NCBI GenBank assembly: GCA_045576355.1
Contig: JAZNGG010000029.1
Location: 1-64,000, forward strand
Direction of reading: 5' to 3'
Length of the DNA: 64,000 nucleotides
DNA from: Liminaster sp045576355
GTDB taxonomy: Bacteria; Bacteroidota; Bacteroidia; Bacteroidales; UBA3663
The position numbers and the translations under genes were made by a program. The notes below the pieces were generated by a model. The model worked only from the letters and a program-made list of their open reading frames with translations, was not told where the DNA came from and ran no database searches. Of the stretch, positions 44,586-54,235 are shown piece by piece; position 1 is the stretch's first letter; each line of letters starts with the position of its first letter.

Positions 44586-44700
44586 CATTCATTTCCACTT
44601 AAGAAGGATTATGGGTATCAGATAAAGAAGTATTACTCCTCATTGAGGTTTAAATACATTGCAAGAAACTCTTGTTGCTATTCAGAGGAGACCATTCGAG

Positions 44701-46326
44701 TTATTCGAAGGGTAGTATGATAGCATACTCTCCATACTCCATAATATTATTCTCTTTGCCCGCAACAGCCTCTCCCAACTGAACATCTCTGACAATATAC
44801 TTTTTCTTTACAAAGAGTATGGTATTTTCTAAAGAGTCAAGTTCCTCTGCCTTAATATGTTTTAACTTTTGTCCGAGATACACATCCAGATTGTCACCGG
44901 TCTTAAAACGATAGTAAGCATATTGATCGATACCCATCTCCGCTGCTACTTCCATAGCTCTTTGGCAACCCTCCTTCAAGCCAATGGAAGGATTGATTTT
45001 CGGGATAGAAAAAGAAACAGAGAAAACAAGAAGCAACATAGATAATGCGATGGAAAGGATGGCTCCTCCGATAGACTCTTTCTTATAAATATAGTATAGC
45101 GCACAAAATCCTCCTATGCCCAAGACAGCAACAAAACATTCGATCGGCAACCATAATGCGAAAACGAAATCGGGGAGGTCAACGACATTTAAAAATCTGA
45201 CCACTATGGGCGTTGCCAGGCATGAGACAATAAAGATTATGGCTGGAATCGTGAGAGAAACTTTGATCCACAGACTCCTCTGCAGCGAAGGCAAAAGTAT
45301 GGCAGCACCATATATTATAAAAGGGAAACAGGGCAACAGATAAATTTCAAGCTTTGAACTTATCAGAGAAAGCATTATAAAAGTAGTTACCACGATCACA
45401 GCAAAGAACTTCAAAAGTGTTGTTTTAAAGAGTTTTTTGGCAACACCAAGGAGAATGACAACAAAAGCCAGCAAAGACCAAGGAGCAAGCGAAAACCAAT
45501 AGGAGACTCCATAAAAGTAAAACGGCTTTTTATGATGGAATGCATCGACAGCTCGGTTAACGGTTTGATTAAAAAGCAAATTGTTAAGGTATTCTGTACC
45601 TCCGTCGAGATAAGCACAAGTAAACCAACAGGCACACGACACACCTAAAAGAGTCCAAAATCGCCAGCCCAAATATTTGCCGACACTTTTTATCTCACGA
45701 TTGATGGCAAGAAAAACAATGATCGACAACAGAGGCATCAACACGCCAATAGGACCTTTGGTAAATAAAGCCATAAATACATAGAATGGTAAAAGCCACC
45801 TCCATCGGCCATAACTCCTATGATCAACCTTCCGCTCCCCAAATACATCTCCTTCTCCATCTTCTCTATGGTGATAGATATACATTCTGTAAAAGGTATA
45901 TAATGACAATATAATAAACATTGTCATGAGCATATCCATGCGCAAAATTATTATAGATCCTATAAAATAAATGGAGGTAATGAGCATCAATTCCGCTTGA
46001 ACAACACCTTTACCGGACAAATATTTCTGACACCATCGTCCCATGACCCCCATCGTAACAAAAGCCGGGATAACAGAGAGGAGGGAGATAAAAAACATCA
46101 AGTGCTCTCCGAAAATGAGTTTTCCGAGCATGACTGTCCAAATATACAATGGAGGTTTATCTGCATAAGGAACACCATGATTATAAAAAGCAAAAAGATT
46201 GCCATTAGCAATGGCTTCATCTGCAATACTCAGATATTTCAACTCATTGTCCGGGGTAAAATCCCTTAAAATAAGAATGGGAAGCAATGCTATAAACAGC
46301 AATAGGTATCTCATCCAGGGTCTCAT
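44701..46326 (-). CDS. GT39/ArnT-like membrane glycosyltransferase
   Basis: The 541-residue protein has about twelve membrane helices and the early catalytic-loop pattern of this superfamily: RDFTPDNELKYLSIA near residue 25 and GVPYADKPPLYIW near 60, followed by a C-terminal periplasmic part. ArnT/PMT-type enzymes move a sugar from a polyprenyl-phosphate carrier to lipid A or protein in the periplasm. Genes upstream encode a LAB_N protein and a GT2 that would make the carrier-linked sugar, so the three form a cassette. It may be inactive in practice because the GT2 is frameshifted. Confidence 0.85.
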   Translation of the reverse strand: MRPWMRYLLLFIALLPILILRDFTPDNELKYLSIADEAIANGNLFAFYNHGVPYADKPPLYIWTVMLGKLIFGEHLMFFISLLSVIPAFVTMGVMGRWCQKYLSGKGVVQAELMLITSIYFIGSIIILRMDMLMTMFIILSLYTFYRMYIYHHREDGEGDVFGERKVDHRSYGRWRWLLPFYVFMALFTKGPIGVLMPLLSIIVFLAINREIKSVGKYLGWRFWTLLGVSCACWFTCAYLDGGTEYLNNLLFNQTVNRAVDAFHHKKPFYFYGVSYWFSLAPWSLLAFVVILLGVAKKLFKTTLLKFFAVIVVTTFIMLSLISSKLEIYLLPCFPFIIYGAAILLPSLQRSLWIKVSLTIPAIIFIVSCLATPIVVRFLNVVDLPDFVFALWLPIECFVAVLGIGGFCALYYIYKKESIGGAILSIALSMLLLVFSVSFSIPKINPSIGLKEGCQRAMEVAAEMGIDQYAYYRFKTGDNLDVYLGQKLKHIKAEELDSLENTILFVKKKYIVRDVQLGEAVAGKENNIMEYGEYAIILPFE

Positions 46327-46374
46327 GCTCGTTATCTTTTTTAGGAATAATATATTATTGGAATATACATCAAA

Positions 46375-46995
46375 TCATAATGAGTACTTCTGCTTATGCA
46401 ATAGTGTAAGATTTCTGATATATGCAGCCAAACCAAATGATTGCCCTAAAATAAGGACAGGATCAAGTCTTAGGATTCCATACGAAATGATAATGGTCGA
46501 TCCGATGAGGCTGATAGTCCAAAAACCAGCCGGTAGGATAGACTGCTCATGTTTTTTTGAGTAGAGAAATTGGTAAACAAAACGTAAGGTAAAAATAACT
46601 TGCCCCAATGAGCCATAAATGACAAGGAATGTAGATATTTGGGGAGTATTCAAACATTGTTGTACAAACAGATCCCAATCACTTAGGATATATGAGAGAC
46701 CAATGATAGGTGTTAAAATAATAATCAACCTAAGCAGGAGATTGCTTCTGCGCCAAACACCCTTTTCGTTGAGATTCCAAATATAGATATAATAAGAAAT
46801 CACTTGACCCAACATTACGGCAAAATCATTTCTCAGCCAACCATAAATGAAAAGCAAATAAGATGCAATGATACTCAATACCCAAAAAATCGTTGGGGAA
46901 ACTACCCGTTTTGCCTTTTCTGACAAAACCCATTGTACAAGAATCCTTGCCGAGAAGAGAGCTTGTGCCAAGAATCCTATTATATAAATATACAT
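46375..46995 (-). CDS. Lipid-A-disaccharide-synthase N-terminal-like (LAB_N) membrane protein, two copies of the domain
   Basis: The 206-residue integral membrane protein repeats the LAB_N pattern: IGFLAQALFSARILVQW near 10 and YGSLGQVIFTLRFVYQFLYS near 128, each followed by a P-x-x-F-W-x-x-S motif (VSPTIFWVLSI, LPAGFWTISLI) and a glycine/tyrosine helix. Domains of this type accompany ArnC/ArnT-like enzymes. A flippase or scaffold role is an inference. It lies 48 bp before the GT39 gene and 64 bp after the GT2. Confidence 0.85.
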   Translation of the reverse strand: MYIYIIGFLAQALFSARILVQWVLSEKAKRVVSPTIFWVLSIIASYLLFIYGWLRNDFAVMLGQVISYYIYIWNLNEKGVWRRSNLLLRLIIILTPIIGLSYILSDWDLFVQQCLNTPQISTFLVIYGSLGQVIFTLRFVYQFLYSKKHEQSILPAGFWTISLIGSTIIISYGILRLDPVLILGQSFGLAAYIRNLTLLHKQKYSL

Positions 46996-47059
46996 CTCTA
47001 ATTAAAAATAAAAAAGTGTTGAGGCAAAAGCTACATTGCGATCTAAAGACCGATTTGGA

Positions 47060-47817
47060 TTAAAGATAAATACTGTCCACTTCATAGTTAATATACCTCT
47101 TCTTCATCCATCTATAAGCCAAACAATCCTTTAATGGGGATATCAACCTATTCCAAAGATTATATTTTGACACACCGGCTGTACGAGGGAAATGGCGCAC
47201 GGGAACTTGTTTCATTTTCCCTCCCTCTTGCAACTCTATCAAAGCCGGGAAAAAGCGATGCATCCCGGTAAACATCGGTATCCGTTTAGCATATTCTGTC
47301 TGAAAGACCTTCAGCGGACATCCTGTATCTTTTGCCTTATCTCCGGTCATCATTCTTCTGAAACCATTGGCAATTTTTGATTGTACGTTCTTGAAAGCGG
47401 TATCCTTCCTGTTAGCTCTGATTCCCATCACCAAAGGATACTCCTCCACATAGGGCAACAATAGATTAAAATCCATAGGCGATGTCTGCAAATCCGCATC
47501 CATATAACCCACATATTTTGACCTACAATGATCAAACCCGGCCTTAATAGCGCCACTCAAACCTATGTTTCTTCTCAACGAGATATAATAAAAGGTTCAT
47601 TACGTTTGCACACTTCCTCCACTAACTCCATTCCCTTATCCTTCGAACCATCATTTACAAAAAGGATTGCAACAGAGGGAATCACAGACACATTCATAAA
47701 GGCTTTCAGTTCTTTCTCTATATTTAGGATATTATCCTCTTCATTATAAAAAGGAACAAGAATAGTCAACTGATAATCTTCCTTTTCTTTCATCTTATTA
47801 TATATGCTTTTGTCCAT
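47060..47817 (-). pseudogene. GT2 (dolichyl/undecaprenyl-phosphate sugar synthase-like), frameshifted
   Basis: Two overlapping frames together make one GT2. The first (47817-47575) carries LTILVPFYNEEDNI and VAILFVNDGSKDKG, then ends SR-stop; the second (47578-47060) resumes with LRRNIGLSGAIKAGF and YMDADLQTSP, giving a protein of about 250 residues. The join is at TCTCGTTGAG, where two extra (or one missing) bases shift the frame. No slippery heptamer, long homopolymer or release-factor-like context is present, so a real inactivating indel or an assembly error are the options. Such enzymes load a sugar on a polyprenyl carrier; it heads the cassette. Confidence 0.85.
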
Positions 47818-47951
47818 CTATAAACAAACATCAATAAATGCTCATTTGAAATAATAAAGCTATTACAATAATTGTGATTTGAAATAGGATTTAAAGTTTA
47901 AACTTTTTTATTGTTGATTAAATTATTTTTTCTAAAAATAATAGTTAACTT

Positions 47952-49349
47952 TTACCCCAAAATACCTAATCCACTTAGGAAGATTATAAATATACAAACC
48001 GGTGCAAAAATTCGGAGAATGAAGATCAGCGGACGGATATACCACCCTCCATCGCGCCCATGATTAGTGATCGCTTGTCGGACAATGACACGATCTAAAC
48101 GCCACCCCACAAAGAGCGAAATCAGCATCGCACCGATTGGCATCATATAGTTGGCTGTCACGATATCACATATATCAAAAATATTGTGACCAAACAGAGT
48201 GACATCACTCCAGTCTCCCAACGAGAGAGAACATGCGACAGCAAGGCACCAGGAGAAAGCACAAGAAAAGATGATTGCCTTCCGGCGAGATATGTGAAAT
48301 TCCTCCTGCAAATATGCCACAGGCACCTCATACATCGATATCGTGCTGGTCAATGCCGCTAATGCTATCAAGATGAAGAAAAGCAAACTCCATACATAAC
48401 CTCCGGGCATCTGAAGGAAAACATTAGGCAAAGTGATAAAGACCAAACCGGGTCCAGCTTCGGGCTGAATGCCATAAGAGAAGCAGGCCGGAAAAATAAC
48501 TATCCCCGCCAAAATCGCTACTGAAGAGTCTAACAATCCAACGCTAAGCGCAGTCTTGCCCAATTTGGTATCATCACTGAGATAAGAACCATAAGTAATG
48601 AGACAGCCTAATCCGATGCTGAGAGAGAAAAATGCCTGTCCCATCGCCATCAGCCAAGTTCTTCCCGTCACTTTACTGAAATCCGGATGAAACATAAAAT
48701 CCAATCCGTCTGCAGCTCCGGGGAGCAAGAGCGAATTGATACAGAGGATTAACATCAGAATGAAGAGCAAAGGCATCATCACACGACTTGCCCGCTCTAT
48801 ACCACTCTTAACACCGCCCAAGAGAATTCCTACATTGAGCAATATAAAAAGAGTCATCCACATCAAAGGTTCTAACGGAGAAGTGCTGAATGCCTGAAAA
48901 TCCTCCGTCAAAATTTGTGCTCCCGTCTTCTCTGGATGTAACAGCTGTTGATCTGCAACTAAGGAGGAAAATCCGTTAGTTATAGCCATCCAAACATATT
49001 CCAAAGTCCATCCGGCTATCACAAGATAATATCCTAAAATGATAACTGCCACGGCCGTACCCATGGCTCCGAGCAAATACCAACGTGTGCCCGGGGCAAG
49101 TAGTTTAAACGAACCGGCAATATTACGATGAGCAGTGCGACCGATGAGAAACTCTGCAATCACCAAGGGAATCCCTAAAAGGAGAACAGAAGCCAAATAA
49201 ATCAATATGAAGGCTGCACCTCCGTTTTCTCCTGTCAGAAAGGGAAAACGCCAGATGTTGCCCAAACCGACAGCCGAGCCGACAGCCGCTGCTATCGCAC
49301 CGAGTTTGGTGCCAAACGTAGCACGAGAAGATAAATCTTGTGGAGTCAT
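47952..49349 (-). CDS. Sodium-dependent neurotransmitter-symporter (SNF) family transporter
   Basis: The 465-residue protein has 11-12 membrane helices. The first helix shows GSAVGLGNIWRFPFLTGENGGAAF, the unwound sodium and substrate site of LeuT-fold transporters, and a later SLGLGCLITYGSYLSD matches helix 6. It takes up amino acids or amines driven by sodium; substrate unknown. It is divergent from the helix-hairpin-helix gene, with a 166-bp shared gap. Confidence 0.92.
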   Translation of the reverse strand: MTPQDLSSRATFGTKLGAIAAAVGSAVGLGNIWRFPFLTGENGGAAFILIYLASVLLLGIPLVIAEFLIGRTAHRNIAGSFKLLAPGTRWYLLGAMGTAVAVIILGYYLVIAGWTLEYVWMAITNGFSSLVADQQLLHPEKTGAQILTEDFQAFSTSPLEPLMWMTLFILLNVGILLGGVKSGIERASRVMMPLLFILMLILCINSLLLPGAADGLDFMFHPDFSKVTGRTWLMAMGQAFFSLSIGLGCLITYGSYLSDDTKLGKTALSVGLLDSSVAILAGIVIFPACFSYGIQPEAGPGLVFITLPNVFLQMPGGYVWSLLFFILIALAALTSTISMYEVPVAYLQEEFHISRRKAIIFSCAFSWCLAVACSLSLGDWSDVTLFGHNIFDICDIVTANYMMPIGAMLISLFVGWRLDRVIVRQAITNHGRDGGWYIRPLIFILRIFAPVCIFIIFLSGLGILG

Positions 49350-49515
49350 AACGTTTAAAGAGTAGATAGATTACAGAAAAACGCGGTGTAAAGATAAGCT
49401 TTTTTCTTATCTTTATTACCATTATGATGGTGAAAAAGTTTTTTTCGATGCAAAATCTTTCCTTTTACGCTGTTTTCCAATATATTTGCACGTAATACAA
49501 TAAAAATTACAATCC

Positions 49516-50406
49516 ATGTCTAATGCACCTTTACGCTTCTCCCCTGCAGCTCGCAGGACGATTATCCTCCTGGCTGCGATCTCTTTGTTTGTATTGGGTT
49601 ACAGAGAAATAGCCGATATGAAAAGGGAAATAGCACAGATTGATACCCTACGCGAAAGGATCGCCTATCTCGAAGGTCAATTGGGAGAAAAACGATTTAT
49701 AGATGATGCAGTTGAAGTAACAAACCCTCAAAAAGAGCCCTTAACTCGGCAGGGAGAGCGGGGAGAATACACGAACGATAGAGATCGTCTCTCTTCTCGG
49801 AAAACACATCCAAAACGAACAGCAAAAACAACTATGGATGACAGATCCCCCTCCTCTGATAGTCATACACTCTCCGACAATAAGGCTATCACAAAAGCTT
49901 CCGGGGCAACATCATCCATCGCATCGACGCAATTAAAGGAATCAGCAGACACCCCTACCCAACCAAAGTGGCAAAACAGAAAATTTGATTCCCCTCGAAT
50001 CATCGATCTTAACACAGCCGACACCACCACACTGATGCGTATCCCGGGGATCGGGAGGGCTACGGCACAAGCCTTAGTTCGCTATCGGGAGAGACTCGGA
50101 GGATTTCATCACACCGGGCAAATCTCAGAGTGTATCCGTTGGGCCGACCCCTCACAGGTTGCCACATGGCAAAAACTTTGGCTGACAGCAGACTCCTCAA
50201 GGATCATCCCGTTAGCAGTCAATCAAGCAGAATTTAAGGCCTTGCTCCGACACCCCTATCTGGAGTATGAACAAGTCTGTGCCTTAATGAATCTCAAGAG
50301 AAAACGCGGAGCCATCACTTCGCTATCTGAAATCAAAAAATTATCAGAGTTTAAGGAGACAGACATAAGCCGGCTGCGGCCCTATCTGGATTTTTCCCGA
50401 CCTTAA
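49516..50406 (+). CDS. Helix-hairpin-helix (ComEA-like) membrane-anchored DNA-binding protein
   Basis: The 296-residue protein has one N-terminal membrane helix (about 13-28), a coiled-coil (30-58), a long Ser/Thr/Lys-rich linker (60-155), a ComEA-type HhH (about 163-200; DLNTADTTTLMRIPGIGRAT) and a second HhH-like part (about 230-293; PYLEYEQVCALMNLKRKRG). This suits a surface protein that binds incoming DNA during natural transformation or a repair protein. A TATATTTG box lies at 49481-49488. Stop overlaps the convergent AlkD stop by 4 bp. Confidence 0.85.
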   Translation: MSNAPLRFSPAARRTIILLAAISLFVLGYREIADMKREIAQIDTLRERIAYLEGQLGEKRFIDDAVEVTNPQKEPLTRQGERGEYTNDRDRLSSRKTHPKRTAKTTMDDRSPSSDSHTLSDNKAITKASGATSSIASTQLKESADTPTQPKWQNRKFDSPRIIDLNTADTTTLMRIPGIGRATAQALVRYRERLGGFHHTGQISECIRWADPSQVATWQKLWLTADSSRIIPLAVNQAEFKALLRHPYLEYEQVCALMNLKRKRGAITSLSEIKKLSEFKETDISRLRPYLDFSRP

Positions 50407-51152
50407 CGCCTCAACCAACCCTGTCGTTCCGACTCGGGAAGGCGTTCGATGGCATAACGCAGTGTCGTCCGAGACATCTCTCGATGATGCTCCTCCAGGA
50501 ACTCCTCCAAACGAGTACGATCCACTTTCCCCACTTCTCTCAGCATCCACCCGACCGCCTTATGGATCAGGTCGTGGCTATGTCCGAGCAGACGCTTCGC
50601 TATCCGACAAGCCTCATCCAGCCGTCCGACACGGATCAATGTCAGTGTCGAGACCATTGATATACGTTGCTCCCACATGTTTTCACTCTCAGATAGTCGC
50701 TCCAACAACTGTTCTCCTGACACAGTCTCTTCGTCAGAGAGATGCAGAAGCCACTGCCCGATAATCCCCGGACAAGAGAGATCGACCAAATCCCAATTAT
50801 TGACATGAGCCGCGTGTAAAAGATAAAAATCTACCAGTGCCTGCCGCCCTGAGGGGTCTCCCTCCGGACGACGCCGTGTGGGGAGACATCCTTTCATGCT
50901 GCGTACCATAATCAAGAGGGCACAGAGACGGATCTCATGGATCGGATGGTGAAGCAATAGAGCAATCTCCTCCAAGGGCATATCAGCAGCCTGAAGTGCG
51001 ACCTGTCGAGTGGCAGGAACTTTAATCCCTAAAAACTCATCACCGGCACCATACTCCCCAGGAGCCGTTTTGAAAAAAGAGAGTAACACACGTCGCTGTG
51101 CCTCATCGCGCATGGACATCATAGTCTCTATCACATCTGCTGCTTTCGTCAT
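50403..51152 (-). CDS. alkD: DNA alkylation repair protein AlkD
   Basis: The 249-residue helical protein of HEAT-like repeats matches AlkD DNA glycosylases, which remove 3- and 7-alkylpurines without base flipping. Features: YGAGDEFLGIKVPATRQVA near residue 34, LLHHPIHEIRLCALLIM, NNWDLVDLSCPGIIGQWLL with the conserved Trp-Asp, and HKAVGWMLREVGK. Length is normal. It is convergent with the HhH gene and tail-adjacent to ccsA, 90 bp away. Confidence 0.92.
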   Translation of the reverse strand: MTKAADVIETMMSMRDEAQRRVLLSFFKTAPGEYGAGDEFLGIKVPATRQVALQAADMPLEEIALLLHHPIHEIRLCALLIMVRSMKGCLPTRRRPEGDPSGRQALVDFYLLHAAHVNNWDLVDLSCPGIIGQWLLHLSDEETVSGEQLLERLSESENMWEQRISMVSTLTLIRVGRLDEACRIAKRLLGHSHDLIHKAVGWMLREVGKVDRTRLEEFLEEHHREMSRTTLRYAIERLPESERQGWLRR

Positions 51153-51242
51153 ACTATTTTACCGGTACGATTAGACTCCGGCATCGGCAAAGATACAAAA
51201 ATATACTCTACGACGGATCCTTCTCCGCCACAAATGAGATTT

Positions 51243-52745
51243 TCATGCATAACCATGCATACCTCCCAAAAGATAATTCACCCCAAAATAGGTCATTAGG
51301 ACTGTGAGGAAAGAGAACACCATGTAAAGATGAAAGAAACGGGGACGGCTGAAACACTTAATACTTCCGGCATGAAAAGCTGCTCCATAGATCATAAATG
51401 TGATGAGAGCCCAGACCTCTTTAGGATCCCATGCCCAATATCGTCCCCATGAGACATTAGCCCAAACCGCTCCGACAAAGATCCCTATCCCTAAAAAGAA
51501 AACCGCCGGATAAAGCAACACCCTGCTAAGCACCATCAGCCGATCTGCCTCTCGACGAAGCAACAACCCTAACACCCCATTCATCAGAATGAAGGCAAAG
51601 AGAGCATAAGAAATCATTATCAGAGATACATGAAAACTCAACCAAGGCGAGAGCAACACCGGCATCAAGGGGGTAATCTGAGGATTCATCTCCCCCAGAT
51701 AAGCAACAAGCAGTGTAAATCCTGACAATAAAAAGCCGAAGACAACAAGAGGCGAAAACCGATATCCTCCCCAACACGCACCGCTTAATAGACATAATGC
51801 AAGAAACAGCATGGTCTCGTAGCCATTGCTCAGCGGAATCCGTCCGCCAATGTACCAACGTAAAAGGAAACCAAACAAGTGGAACAACCAGGCTAATACT
51901 AACAAAAAGTAAAAAGTCCTGTTTGCCACACGATAAAACCCTTTGAAAGAGAGGCGACCCACTCCAAGACTACGACACAAATAGCACCCAAATGAAAGAA
52001 AACCTAAAGTGAGACAAAACATGAAAAGCAACTTGCAAAATGGGATTTTGTTATAAAGTAACTCTGCCCGAATTCGCACATCTGACAATGGCACTACCAT
52101 ATCCTCCGTTTCTATATAACGAATCAATGTCCCTTGGTGCAACATCAGTATGAGAGAGACCTTTTCGTCTGTCTCCAATATGGCTTTTGCCATAGCAGAG
52201 GGTTTATTACTGATTTTTTTTGGATTCAACGAATGTTTGTGCTCACCCTCCTGCATGTTCAGCTCATGGCGTTGCTCTTCCAGCCACCACTCTCGTAATA
52301 GATATTTATCCCCTTCAAACAGATCGATCAACCTCGCATGAGAGGTCTGAAGATTCAACCTCTCGCGCAACCGTTCACTCTTTATTTTAATGATAGGGAC
52401 ATAACTCCATTCCTCCGGATATCGACGCCAACTCTCTACAATCTGTTCGGCTGATAGCCCTCCAAAAGAATCCTGTCCGGAGAGTTTCCTGACAAAATCC
52501 CGTGCTAAAGTATTATAAGGAGAAACCCGATCATGATAGATGACTTGACGTGCCGATAAACTATCTGCTACAGTCCGTGAGACATAAGGGAGCGGCTTTT
52601 CAGACTGAGCAGAGAGAGATTCTCCTGCCACAGAGAACAACAGTAAAAGCGTCAGCGCACCGCTCCGCAACAACGGATGCCGCAACAATCGGCAGAACTC
52701 ACCTCGTCGATGAAGCAGCACTGCTATCATGGAGACCAACAGCAA
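51243..52745 (-). pseudogene. ccsA: Cytochrome c assembly protein CcsA, N-terminal ResB part missing
   Basis: The open frame begins just after a TAA (near 52778-52780) and its first residues WPILWRYIGYLLLLVSMIAV are the last ResB-type helix of a CcsB-CcsA fusion; no ATG precedes it, only TTG at 52745. The rest is intact: a periplasmic region (about 40-215) and eight helices with the heme-handling WGRYWAWDPKEVW motif and the flanking His residues. Full-length Bacteroidales proteins carry about 250 more residues at the N-terminus. The missing part is replaced by a BspA-like gene in another frame that overlaps the junction. It may be dead, or translated as a split CcsA by coupling. Confidence 0.8.
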
Positions 52746-52753
52746 CAGATAAC

Positions 52754-53161
52754 CTATATATCTCCATAAAATCGGCCATTAGATGCCGATAATGAGGGAA
52801 CATCACAATTCATTGTCAAGGTTCCCGTACAATTCATGAAAGCATTTTCTCCTATACTTGTAACTCCATTGGGGATGGAAATCGAAGTAATACTCGGACA
52901 TCCGCTAAACGCACGTTCTCCGATACCCGTCACCGTAAAGTTATAATCACTATAAGAGACTTTCTCCGGGATGATTACATCTCCTTTATATTCATCAGCA
53001 TAAGAGTCATAGGCATCTCCCTTAAAGGTTACTGACACCGAAGTTGATGATGTGACAGCATAATAGATACCGTTTATCTCCAAGTCATGTGCGCTCACTG
53101 ACTGAAATGCTGACCACGACAGCAGTGCCATCGCGGTCAGAAAAAATTTGGATTGTTTCAT
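52754..53161 (-). pseudogene. BspA-type leucine-rich repeat protein, truncated
   Basis: The 135-residue frame has a signal peptide (MALLSWSAFQSVSA), an IYYAVTSSTSVSVTF strand and one LRR_5 unit (IGERAFSGCPSITSISIPNG, VTSIGENAFMNCTGTLTM). It runs through SASNGRFYG, where relatives continue with more LRR units, but here reaches DI-stop within 10 bases of the ccsA frame. Surface LRR proteins of this type bind host or bacterial surfaces. It follows the FISUMP gene by 26 bp. Confidence 0.82.
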
Positions 53162-53187
53162 GCTTGAATTAATAAGTCATCCTCTAA

Positions 53188-54228
53188 TTATTTGGTAACA
53201 GGACGGATGAGATTTCCATACTCTCGACCCCAATAATTTGTTAATTTATAATTATCATCATCAATGTCTAGTGCATATGAAGAAACACTATCGTATTCAA
53301 GCAACGAAGCTGTCCAATAAGAAGCACTCCACCCACGAGAATGATAATTATCTTTTGTCCAAACCGTAGGCAAAAAAATACTTTTCCCATTGCGCCCGGT
53401 CACTTTGTAGCCGGTATAACCATTTCTCATGGTCCAGGTCCAGGTACACTTCGTTATTAATTCTTCCATTTCTGCTTGGGTGGGCATGCGCCAACTTGAC
53501 CCCCACTTGACATAAGCTGCATCGTCTGCCGGGAGGAGAGTAGTCAAGCCATCGGTAAACCCTTCACATTGATAATGATAATAATGATCATAAAAATTTC
53601 GTTGACATTTACCATAATTTTCGTCAGTACAATATTTGGTTACGACAATTCTGTCGCCACAGCAATAATCGTAAGTACCCCATTTATAATTATCCCAATT
53701 GTACTCACTCTTAGTAGCAGTCTCACCCCAAGCAAAGAAATCGCCCTCCTTTTCTGGTGCAGTGGCGCCTACATTGCATGTTGCCCATTTCACAGAGAGA
53801 CCAAGATCGACATAATCATGTCCCTGCACTGTCCCGGAGACATCCTGCACATTATTTACACCTTCACTTTTGGTAAATGTGTATGTATCGGCCGACTTCG
53901 TCATGATCACAAAATAATTCTGCTCCATAGAAACAATGGTCCACAAAGAGGTGCCGCCTCCGGATTCGGACAAAGTCAACTGAGGATAGTTGAAAGAATA
54001 ATAACCTTTTCCACCATCATACACACCGACATCCCAAGTGTAAGTGCCATCCGATTTGAAAAAGTAAGATCTTGTTCCGACACCCCAATTCCAATCTGTC
54101 GTCCAGATTCCCACTAATGGATTGGATGGTTCGGAAGATCCGCCATCCCCATCATCACTACAAGCAGCAAAGTTCACACTCATCAAGATGGCAAATACTG
54201 CCATCGCAATTGTTTTTAAAGTTTTCAT
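53188..54228 (-). CDS. FISUMP-domain lipoprotein
   Basis: The 346-residue lipoprotein (lipobox NFAACSDD, Cys23) has a short N-terminal beta domain (WTTDWNWGVGTRSYFF) and a FISUMP domain from about 135 (HDYVDLGLSVKWATCNVGA, FFAWGETATKSEYNWDNYKWG, WRMPTQAEMEELI, GKSIFLPTVW, SASYWTASL, NLIRPVTK). Such proteins are surface or secreted in Bacteroidales; role unknown. Its ATG is 8 bp from the poly-A run of the RNA terminator, so its message either starts elsewhere or needs readthrough. Confidence 0.88.
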   Translation of the reverse strand: MKTLKTIAMAVFAILMSVNFAACSDDGDGGSSEPSNPLVGIWTTDWNWGVGTRSYFFKSDGTYTWDVGVYDGGKGYYSFNYPQLTLSESGGGTSLWTIVSMEQNYFVIMTKSADTYTFTKSEGVNNVQDVSGTVQGHDYVDLGLSVKWATCNVGATAPEKEGDFFAWGETATKSEYNWDNYKWGTYDYCCGDRIVVTKYCTDENYGKCQRNFYDHYYHYQCEGFTDGLTTLLPADDAAYVKWGSSWRMPTQAEMEELITKCTWTWTMRNGYTGYKVTGRNGKSIFLPTVWTKDNYHSRGWSASYWTASLLEYDSVSSYALDIDDDNYKLTNYWGREYGNLIRPVTK

Positions 54229-54235
54229 TAGATAT

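Larger units (their letters stand above)
43988..44700. other. 0.7-kb gene-free gap with two inverted-repeat systems
   Basis: No convincing gene. It holds a long imperfect inverted repeat (44106-44224), an A+T-rich stretch, and the second 22-bp-unit locus arranged as a palindrome (44464-44590). The promoter of the 43448 gene should lie near 44000-44100 but is not clear. Confidence 0.65.

Noticed and set aside
47570..47585. Programmed frameshift in the GT2
   Set aside because: The site TCTCGTTGAG has no slippery heptamer and the needed shift direction does not fit the RF2-type CUU-UGA context.
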